Shown: positions 1-5,713 of the stretch, in pieces
Layout of the letters: each line of letters starts with the position of its first letter
Numbering within the stretch: the first letter of the stretch is position 1
From: Hydrogenophaga sp.
GTDB lineage: Bacteria > Pseudomonadota > Gammaproteobacteria > Burkholderiales > Burkholderiaceae_C
Direction: 5' to 3'
Length of the DNA stretch: 9,941 bases
Assembly: GCA_025458415.1 (NCBI GenBank)
Contig: JALOSN010000022.1
Span: 1-9,941 of the forward strand
Translations under genes and position numbers: made by a program
Notes under the pieces: generated by a model
What the model saw: only the letters and a program-made list of their open reading frames with translations
Told to the model about the DNA's origin: nothing
Databases searched by the model: none

Positions 1-612
1 GTGGCGGTGGCGCCACTGGTGCTGGCGGCCTCGCCCAAGGTGGGGGCCGACGGCGCCGGCTTCCTCGCTGCCGCACGCGAGGCCGGTGACCGCTGGAACT
101 ACGGCACCCCCGGCGTGGGCACGGTGGCCCACATCGGCATGGAACTGCTCAAGTCGCGTGCCGGCATCGCTCCGGTGCACGTGCCTTACCCGGGCAATCC
201 GCAGGTCATCAATGCCATGCTCTCGGGCGAGCTGCAGATGGCCCTGCTGCCGCCGGGCCTGGCCATGCCGCAGGTGCGCGCCGGCAAGCTCAGGGCCATT
301 GGGGTCACCTCGGCCGGCCGCAGCAGCGTCGTGCCCGAGCTGCCCAGCCTGAGCGAGATCGGTGTGCCGCAGCTGCAGCTGGAGATCTGGAACGCGGTGG
401 CGGCCCCCAACAGCCTGCCCAAGGTGCATGTGCAGCGCCTGTCGGCCCTGATCACCGACATCGTGCGCCGCCCTGATATCCGCCAGAAGATTTTTGCGCA
501 GGGCTGGCAGGTGGCCGGCACTTCACCCGAAGGCCTGGCGCGGCGCATGCAGAGCGATGCCCGGGCCATGGCCGAGGTGATCGCCCGCAACAACATCCGC
601 CCTGGCGGCTGA
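1..612 (+). CDS. TctC/Bug family tripartite tricarboxylate transporter substrate-binding protein (5'-truncated)
   Basis: This is the C-terminal 203 residues of a periplasmic solute receptor of the Bug/TctC family, which binds small carboxylates for tripartite tricarboxylate transport or for sensing. Visible family marks are the WNYGTPGVGT stretch (residues 32-41), the HVPYPGN loop (60-66), GKLRAIGVTS (95-104), the PSLSEIGVP segment (115-123) and a GWQVAGTSPEG segment near the C-terminus (168-178). Full-length members are about 320-330 residues with an N-terminal signal peptide, so roughly 120 residues are missing. The GTG at base 1 is almost certainly an internal Val codon at the window edge, not the start. 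The ligand cannot be told from sequence; Burkholderiales carry many paralogs, often without TctA/TctB beside them. The stop lies three bases from the stop of the convergent DUF1653 gene. The family call is firm; the substrate is unknown. Confidence 0.9.
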   Translation: MAVAPLVLAASPKVGADGAGFLAAAREAGDRWNYGTPGVGTVAHIGMELLKSRAGIAPVHVPYPGNPQVINAMLSGELQMALLPPGLAMPQVRAGKLRAIGVTSAGRSSVVPELPSLSEIGVPQLQLEIWNAVAAPNSLPKVHVQRLSALITDIVRRPDIRQKIFAQGWQVAGTSPEGLARRMQSDARAMAEVIARNNIRPGG

Positions 613-624
613 GTCTCAGGCGCC
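597..624. terminator. Hairpin formed around two convergent stop codons (candidate, no T-tract)
   Basis: The receptor's TGA (610-612) and the facing gene's stop (TCA on the plus strand, 616-618) are the innermost arms of an inverted repeat. Left arm 604-612 is GGCGGCTGA and right arm 616-624 is TCAGGCGCC; they pair with one G-G mismatch across a GTC loop. A second stem (CCGC at 597-600 with GCGG at 605-608) competes with it. Neither strand has a following run of T, so this is not a classical intrinsic terminator. It may simply reflect the two facing stop codons in GC-rich DNA. Confidence 0.25.
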
Positions 625-1092
625 CACCAGCGCCAGCGCATCGACCCGCCAGTGGTGCAGGGCTTCGTAGTAGCCCTCCCACACGCAGCCGTTGCAGCCT
701 CGGCCGCAGCAGGTGGTCGGCTCGGGCGGTGGCCGCCTGAGCGCCTCGTCCAGCCTCAGGCCGAGTTCGCGCCAGGCCCGGCCGCTCAGGTGGGCCACCA
801 GCGCGTGTGCCGTGGGCAGGTCGCCCAGCGGCACCAGAGCGGGGTCGTGCAAGGCAAACCGGCGCTGCTCGCGGCCCTCGAACACCGCGGTCTCGCCGAA
901 CATGGCGGACGGCCGTACCCACAGCCCGAAGCCGCCATAGAGCGCTCTGTACAGCGTCATGCCCTGCAGGGTCTCGCTGCAGCGCAGGGTGTCGATCACC
1001 TCGTACCAGCCGCCCTTGTAATGGCGGTAGAAACCGGGGGGTGTGGCGTTCAGCGGTGGCAGGTCGTGGTCGGTCGGGGTGCTGGAACTCAT
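616..1092 (-). CDS. DUF1653 domain plus C-terminal oxidoreductase-like Cys-rich domain protein
   Basis: A 158-residue soluble protein of unknown function made of two small domains. Residues about 20-82 match DUF1653: a GFYRHYKGGWYEVI start, SETLQ, then LYRALYGGFGLWVRP and a MFGETA segment. Residues about 121-146 match the 'oxidoreductase-like, N-terminal' family: PPPEPTTCC, RGC, NGCVW and YYEAL, with four cysteines C128, C129, C133 and C136 that look like a metal, Fe-S or thiol site. No catalytic function is established for either domain, so none is assigned. The ATG overlaps the stop of the upstream stress-protein gene in an ATGA, so translation is probably coupled; no clear Shine-Dalgarno precedes it. 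It is the last gene of the kef-usp unit and ends three bases from the convergent receptor gene. Family calls are good; the role, perhaps redox or stress related, is inferred only from context. Confidence 0.85.
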   Translation of the reverse strand: MSSSTPTDHDLPPLNATPPGFYRHYKGGWYEVIDTLRCSETLQGMTLYRALYGGFGLWVRPSAMFGETAVFEGREQRRFALHDPALVPLGDLPTAHALVAHLSGRAWRELGLRLDEALRRPPPEPTTCCGRGCNGCVWEGYYEALHHWRVDALALVGA

Positions 1093-1916
1093 GGCGTGTG
1101 CGTGGTGGAGACCAGCACGTCGATGAGGTCACAGCCCCGCTCCCTGGCCTGGGTGAGGATGTGGGTCGGCGCATCGCCTTCGGTCAGGCAGAACTGGTAC
1201 TCGTTGTCGCGCAGGCCGTTGGCCAGCACAAAATCCTGCATTTTCTGTCGCGCCTCGACCCGGGCCTTCTCGCGGTAGTGAGCCAGGGTGGCATCGTCCA
1301 CGCCGGCAAACCGAAGCTTTTCCTCGAAAGGAATGGAGAAGCTGTGCATCAGCACCAGCACCGCGTCGGGGGCCACCTGTCGTGCCAGGGCCACTGCGCG
1401 CTCCGACCAGGGCGAAAAGTCCAGTGGCACCAGCACACGCTGGTAGTCCTGATGGGGTGGGTGACGCACCACCAGCAGCGGACAGGTTACCTTGCGAAGC
1501 AGTCGCTCGGCTGTGGTGCCCACCAGCAGGTGATGCAGCGGATTGCTGCCGCGTGCACCGACCGCGAGCAGGTCAATCGCCTGTTCGACCACAGTCTCCG
1601 TCAGTGCAGTGACCGGGTGCCCTTCGAGCAACAGCGGCATGACAGCGGTTGCGCCAGGAGCGGACAGACGGGAGGCTTCCGCGTCAAGCCTGCCCCGGGT
1701 CTCGACCGCGAGCTTTTCCTGCCATTGGCTGCCGTCGGTGAGCCAGGTGCGCAGTTCGTCGACCCAGCCGCTGCTGATGACATGGATGAGGCTCAGACGC
1801 GCGCGGTACCGCGCTGCCATGCGGGTGGCACGATCGGCAGCAATACCGGCCGCTGCCGAAAAGTCGGTGGCCGAGGCAATGTGCATGAGGTGCGGAATCT
1901 GCTCAGGGGTGTTCAT
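1089..1916 (-). CDS. Tandem universal stress protein (UspA family), second domain shortened
   Basis: A cytoplasmic protein of two Usp domains, 275 residues from the chosen start. Domain 1 (about 8-151) is complete and carries the nucleotide-binding signature G-2x-G-9x-G-S/T as G120, G123, G133 and T134, followed by a final strand CPLLVVR. Domain 2 (about 158-275) begins normally (QRVLVPLDFSPWSERA) and runs to CDLI at residue 265, but then goes straight to DVLVSTTHTP and stops. The usual G-2x-G-9x-G loop and following helix, about 25-30 residues, are absent while a plausible last strand remains; this looks like an in-frame loss rather than a frameshift. Start choice: an ATG at 1931 overlaps the kef stop (ATGA), but the ATG at 1916 has AAGGA seven bases upstream and gives a more usual N-terminus. 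Usp proteins act in stress tolerance and often accompany cation transporters, as with the antiporter just upstream here. Confidence 0.87.
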   Translation of the reverse strand: MNTPEQIPHLMHIASATDFSAAAGIAADRATRMAARYRARLSLIHVISSGWVDELRTWLTDGSQWQEKLAVETRGRLDAEASRLSAPGATAVMPLLLEGHPVTALTETVVEQAIDLLAVGARGSNPLHHLLVGTTAERLLRKVTCPLLVVRHPPHQDYQRVLVPLDFSPWSERAVALARQVAPDAVLVLMHSFSIPFEEKLRFAGVDDATLAHYREKARVEARQKMQDFVLANGLRDNEYQFCLTEGDAPTHILTQARERGCDLIDVLVSTTHTP

Positions 1917-1923
1917 GGTCGGG

Positions 1924-1928
1924 TCCTT
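1924..1928 (-). promoter_or_regulatory. Shine-Dalgarno AAGGA that favours the second usp ATG
   Basis: On the minus strand the sequence reads ATGAAGGACCCGACCATG. AAGGA sits seven bases before the second ATG (1914-1916) and begins with the last base of the kef stop codon. The first ATG (1929-1931) has no comparable site. This supports starting usp at 1916, though reinitiation at the overlapping ATGA remains possible. Confidence 0.6.
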
Positions 1929-3607
1929 CATTGTCCGGCACCTTCAGGCTGGCGGCCGGTCAAGGCCTCGCAGACCTTGCGGGTGGCCTGCTCGGCTGCA
2001 TCGTCAAACAGGTTGAAGATGCGGTCGATGCCAGCCTCGGCCAGCACCTTGGCCTGGTACTCGTCGCGCACCGCCACCGCCACCTGGCCTTTGTAGCCGT
2101 TGGCGCGCAGGGCGTGCAGCAGTGCCCGATTGGAGTCAATCTGGGGCAGGGTGCTGACCACCCACCGCGCGTCCTTGAGCGGCAGAGATTCGAGGAAATC
2201 CGGGTCTTCGGCATCGCCGAAGCGCATGGGCACGCCCTTGTGGTGCCAGTCGCGCACCGCCTCGGGGTCGAAGTCCACGCCCAGAGCAGCCACGCCCTGT
2301 GCATGCAGGCGCTGCAGCAGTCGGCCACCATAGCGGCCCATGCCGAACACCAGAATGTCGGCTTCGATCTTGCGGTCCGCATCGTCTTCCACGGCCAGTT
2401 CGCGGTACGGGGTCCTTCGCTCGAACCACTTGAGCCAGGGAGCCAGCCGGTCGTACAAGGAGTGCGAGTACAGGATCATGTAGGTCGACAGGGTGATGGT
2501 GATCAGCCCCACCAGCGTGGTCAGTCCCAGCGCCGTCACGCCGACATGGCCCAGGGTGATGCCCATGGCCACGAACACGATGGAAAACTCGCTGATCTGT
2601 GCCACGGTGAGACCGGCCAGGAAGCCGGTGCGGCGTCGGTAGCCCATGTAGCCCATGATGGCCATGACGATCAGCGGGTTGCCGATCAGCACGAACAGCG
2701 AGAGCACGGCGGCCGGCCACAGCTCGGCACCCAGGGTGGACATCTCCAGCTTGGCGCCCAGATCGATGAAGAAGAACAGCAACAGGAAGTCGCGGATGCC
2801 CGTCAGGCGCGCGTTGATGGCCTCGCGAAACGGTGTGGACGCGAGCGAGAAGCCGGCCATGAAGGCGCCGGCCTCCTTGGAGAAGCCGGCCCATTCACCC
2901 AGCGCCGCCAGGGCCACACCCCAGGCCAGGGCAAAGATAAGCAGCAGTTCCTGGCTTTTGGCCATGGACGCCACCACACGCGGGATGATGTAACGCATGG
3001 CCACGGCCAGCAGGGCAGCCGCGGCCACCACTCGACCCACCAGTGACAAGGCCACGCTCATCCACGCCACCTCGCCGGTGGCATCGAGCTCCGGTGTCTT
3101 GAGGGCGCTCATCGCCATCATGGCCAGCACCACGGCCAGGTCCTGCACGATCAGAAAACCCACGGCAATGCGCCCGTGCAGGCTGTCGAGTTCGCGTTTG
3201 TCGCTCAGCAGCTTGACGATGATGATGGTGCTGGAGAAGGTCAGCGCCACGGCCACATAAAGGGCTTCGATGGGGGTCTTGCCCAGCAGCAGGATGAGGA
3301 TGAAGCCGAAGATGATGGTGAAGGTCAGCTGCCCCAGTCCCGTGGCCAGGGCCACCGGGCCGATGTGCCTGACGTGGGTGATGTCCAGCTTGAGACCCAC
3401 CACGAACAGCAGCACCGTGACGCCGATCTGGGCCAGCAGTTCGATCTGCTCATGTGCCTTGACCAGACCAAAGCCGGCAGGCCCCAGTGCAATGCCGATC
3501 ACGATGTAGGCAATAAGCACCGGCTGCTTGAGTCGCACGAACAATGCTCCTGCAAAGGCGGCCGCCATCAGCAACAGGGCAAATTCGGAGAAGGGAGCTT
3601 CGTGCAT
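1928..3607 (-). CDS. Kef-type cation:proton antiporter (CPA2 family) with C-terminal TrkA-N domain
   Basis: A 559-residue inner-membrane protein. Residues about 8-385 form the Na+/H+ exchanger (CPA2) domain with a dozen or so hydrophobic segments. Family marks include LIAYIVIGIALGP (31-43), LLFVVGLKLD (66-75), FSSTIIIVKLLSD (124-136), the Kef-type Gln-Asp pair in FLIVQDLAVV (Q155, D156) and AQISEFSIVF (336-345). A charged linker leads to a cytoplasmic TrkA-N/RCK-N domain from about 416 with the Rossmann motif GMGRYG (422-427), an acidic ribose-binding position at D445, and FGDAEDPDFLESL (463-475). There is no TrkA-C domain. Such proteins exchange K+ or Na+ for H+, and the nucleotide domain gates transport. 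No KefF or KefG partner gene is adjacent. It heads the unit with usp and the DUF1653 gene. No clear Shine-Dalgarno precedes the ATG. The family is secure; the transported ion is not. Confidence 0.92.
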   Translation of the reverse strand: MHEAPFSEFALLLMAAAFAGALFVRLKQPVLIAYIVIGIALGPAGFGLVKAHEQIELLAQIGVTVLLFVVGLKLDITHVRHIGPVALATGLGQLTFTIIFGFILILLLGKTPIEALYVAVALTFSSTIIIVKLLSDKRELDSLHGRIAVGFLIVQDLAVVLAMMAMSALKTPELDATGEVAWMSVALSLVGRVVAAAALLAVAMRYIIPRVVASMAKSQELLLIFALAWGVALAALGEWAGFSKEAGAFMAGFSLASTPFREAINARLTGIRDFLLLFFFIDLGAKLEMSTLGAELWPAAVLSLFVLIGNPLIVMAIMGYMGYRRRTGFLAGLTVAQISEFSIVFVAMGITLGHVGVTALGLTTLVGLITITLSTYMILYSHSLYDRLAPWLKWFERRTPYRELAVEDDADRKIEADILVFGMGRYGGRLLQRLHAQGVAALGVDFDPEAVRDWHHKGVPMRFGDAEDPDFLESLPLKDARWVVSTLPQIDSNRALLHALRANGYKGQVAVAVRDEYQAKVLAEAGIDRIFNLFDDAAEQATRKVCEALTGRQPEGAGQ

Positions 3608-3736
3608 GTTTTGATTGTAGGAACAGCTGCAGGCTGACGATTTGATTCAGATGAAAAAGCGGTCCGTCTTTCGGTTCCGAAGGTCTCTCGCCCAGAGCCG
3701 ATAATGCCTGCAAAACTGCAGCTCGATACACCTGCC
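3608..3736. promoter_or_regulatory. Divergent intergenic region between two antiporter genes
   Basis: This short stretch is visibly richer in A and T than its flanks and must hold the promoters of both antiporter units. On the minus strand TACAAT (3614-3619) lies six bases before the ATG at 3607. On the plus strand GATAAT (3700-3705) lies about 31 bases before the ATG at 3737. Neither has a convincing -35 hexamer at normal spacing, so both are tentative. Other marks are a direct repeat TTTGATT (3610-3616 and 3641-3647, exactly 31 bases apart) and an imperfect inverted repeat CTTTCGGTTCCGAAGG (3668-3683), either of which could be an operator. Nothing here identifies a regulator. Confidence 0.4.
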
Positions 3737-5713
3737 ATGACCGTGACCCCCGAAGGCCTGATCCAGATCCTGCTGTTGTTGGGCGTGTCGGTGGCCGTGG
3801 TGGTTGGGTTCCAGCGCCTGCGGCTTCCGTCGAGCCTGGGCTACCTGCTGGTGGGCGTCTTGCTGGGACCCTACACATGGGGGCCGGTGGTCGATGCCAG
3901 CCAGATCTGGACCCTGGCGGAATTCGGCATCGTCTTCCTGCTGTTTACGGTGGGACTGAACTTTTCCCTGCCCCAGCTGCATGCGCTGCGACGGCAGGTA
4001 CTGGGTCTGGGCAGCGGGCAAGTGGCCTTCACCACCTTGCTGGTGGGGCTGCTGGCCTGGCTGTGGGGGCTGGGTCCGGCGGCGGCCTTTGTGGTGGGTG
4101 CGGTGTTCGCGCAGTCATCCACCACCATCATCACCCGGCAGCTGATGGAACAAGGTGAGGAGAACAGTCGGCACGGTAGACTGGGCACCGCCATGTCGGT
4201 GTTCCAGGACGTGACTGCGGTGCCGTTTCTGGTGGTGATTCCTGTGCTGGGCGTGGCGGCCAGTACCACAGAAATTGGCAGCACCCTGGTGTTGGCACTG
4301 GGCAAGGCGGTGCTGGCCTTCGTGCTGGTGTTCGGGCCCGGGCGATGGCTGTTGCGGCCATTCTTTCACGCAGTGGCGGAACGCCGCTCGGCCGAGCTGT
4401 TCACGCTCACCGTGCTGTTCGTGTCCTTGCTGGCCGCCTGGGGCTCCAGCCACCTGGGTCTGTCGATGGCCTTTGGCGCCTTCCTGGCCGGCATGGTGCT
4501 CGGGGAGACCGAATTCCGGCACCAGGTGGAATCCACCATCCGACCGTTCCGCGATGTGCTGCTGGGCCTGTTTTTTGTGGGCATCGGCATGCTGTTCAAC
4601 CCGGCCTCGCTGGCCAGTGTGTGGCTGCCTGCGCTCGTCGGTGCGGCAGTGTTGATGCTGGCCAAGACCGTGTTGGTGTTCCGGTTGGTGCGCTGGTCGG
4701 GCATCGACACCCTGACTGCCTGGCGTTGCGGGCTGTTGCTTGCGGTGGGCGGCGAGTTCGGTTTTGCCTTGCTGGCCATTGCTCTGCAGGCACAGGTCAT
4801 CGACGAACGGCTGGGGCAGGTCACCCTGACCGCGGTCTTGTTCTCCATGTTCATGGCACCGTTCCTGATCCGGCACAACCGCGCGATTGCCGCCTGGTTG
4901 ACGGCCCAGATGCGACAACCGGTGGCGCCAGACCTGGCTTCCGCCGAACTGCAGGCCACCGGTGACTGGCGGGATCACGTGATCGTTTGCGGTTATGGGC
5001 GCATCGGTCAGAGCGTGGCTCGCTTGCTGGAAGAGGAGACGGTCCATTACCTGGCGCTGGATCTGGACCCGACCAAAGTCCGGCAGGCGCATGCGGCATC
5101 GGAGCCGGTGTTTTACGGCGATTCGGCCGACCCGGGTGTGCTCGCGGCCGTGGGAATGGAGCAGGCCCGCATGCTGGTCATCAGCTTTGATGACCAGGCT
5201 GCGGCGCTCAGGGTGCTGGCCCACGTGCGCCGCGCGCGTCCTGACCTGCCGGTGATGGCACGCTGCCGGGACGAAAGCCATGTCAAAGCCTTGCAGGAGG
5301 CCGGTGCCACGGAGGTGATTCCCGAGTCGCTGGAGGCCGGTCTGGTCATCGCCTCGCAAGCCCTGCTGATGCTGGATGTTTCGCTGCAGCGCGTCATGCG
5401 GCGGATCCAGAGTCAGCGCATGCACCGCTACCGCCTGCTGGGCGAGCTCTATCGCGGCGATGCGCTCTCGGGCGACGGCCAGGCGCAGGGCGCCGACCGC
5501 CTTTTGCCGGTGACCGTGCCGCAGGACGGACACACCGCCGGCCAGGCCATCGGAGCGCTGGCACTGCAGCGGGTGGCAGTGGCGGCGCTGGTGCGCCAGG
5601 GCGAGCGCCTGCTCAACCCGCCGCTGGACACCGTGCTGGAGCCGGACGACGTGCTGGTCTTGTTCGGCGCACCCGACGACCTGCAGCGGGCCCAGGATCA
5701 GGTGCTGGGCTGA
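3737..5713 (+). CDS. Kef-type K+/H+ antiporter (CPA2 family) with TrkA-N and TrkA-C (RCK) domains
   Basis: A 658-residue inner-membrane antiporter unlike its divergent neighbour. Residues about 9-381 form the exchanger domain: LGYLLVGVLLGPYTWGP (34-50), FGIVFLLFTVGLNFSL (63-78), AQSSTTIITRQL (125-136), the Gln-Asp pair Q157-D158 in SVFQDVTAVP, and AVGGEFGFALL (336-346). A TrkA-N domain starts at about 414 with GYGRIG (419-424), D442 at the end of the second strand, and a GDSADPGVL segment. A TrkA-C domain fills about 588-658 (LPVTVPQDGHTAG through VLVLFGAPDDL). Kef systems release K+ and acidify the cytoplasm during electrophile stress, gated by glutathione adducts and nucleotide; whether this one is glutathione-gated cannot be seen. 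Start choice: an in-frame ATG at 3704 adds 11 residues, but those codons have low GC at third positions unlike the rest of the gene, and a GATAAT -10-like hexamer overlaps that ATG. Its 3' end overlaps the convergent thiDE gene by 16 bases. Confidence 0.92.
   Translation: MTVTPEGLIQILLLLGVSVAVVVGFQRLRLPSSLGYLLVGVLLGPYTWGPVVDASQIWTLAEFGIVFLLFTVGLNFSLPQLHALRRQVLGLGSGQVAFTTLLVGLLAWLWGLGPAAAFVVGAVFAQSSTTIITRQLMEQGEENSRHGRLGTAMSVFQDVTAVPFLVVIPVLGVAASTTEIGSTLVLALGKAVLAFVLVFGPGRWLLRPFFHAVAERRSAELFTLTVLFVSLLAAWGSSHLGLSMAFGAFLAGMVLGETEFRHQVESTIRPFRDVLLGLFFVGIGMLFNPASLASVWLPALVGAAVLMLAKTVLVFRLVRWSGIDTLTAWRCGLLLAVGGEFGFALLAIALQAQVIDERLGQVTLTAVLFSMFMAPFLIRHNRAIAAWLTAQMRQPVAPDLASAELQATGDWRDHVIVCGYGRIGQSVARLLEEETVHYLALDLDPTKVRQAHAASEPVFYGDSADPGVLAAVGMEQARMLVISFDDQAAALRVLAHVRRARPDLPVMARCRDESHVKALQEAGATEVIPESLEAGLVIASQALLMLDVSLQRVMRRIQSQRMHRYRLLGELYRGDALSGDGQAQGADRLLPVTVPQDGHTAGQAIGALALQRVAVAALVRQGERLLNPPLDTVLEPDDVLVLFGAPDDLQRAQDQVLG
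5689..5711. terminator. Stem-loop at the kef/thiDE convergent 3' ends (candidate)
   Basis: GCCCAG (5690-5695) and CTGGGC (5705-5710) form a perfect six-base stem, extended by a possible G-U pair, around a nine-base loop. It lies exactly where the two convergent genes overlap, so both transcripts could form it. No T-run follows on either strand, so it is a weak or Rho-assisted candidate at best. Confidence 0.3.

Noticed and set aside
1..3. GTG at the first base as the true start of the receptor gene
   Set aside because: The protein would lack its signal peptide and roughly a third of the fold, so this is a window-edge truncation.
807..2096. Long plus-strand open frame (429 codons) opposite the usp and DUF1653 genes
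   Set aside because: It is antisense to genes with clear domain homology, and its translation is a low-complexity R/G/Q-rich product typical of GC-rich shadow frames.
1931..3046. Plus-strand open frame (371 codons) opposite the first kef gene
   Set aside because: The translation is H/Q/G-rich, with no motif, and is explained by the antiporter codon pattern on the other strand.
3704..3736. Upstream ATG for the second kef gene, adding 11 residues
   Set aside because: Those codons have low third-position GC unlike the gene body, and a -10-like GATAAT overlaps the ATG; it cannot be fully excluded.
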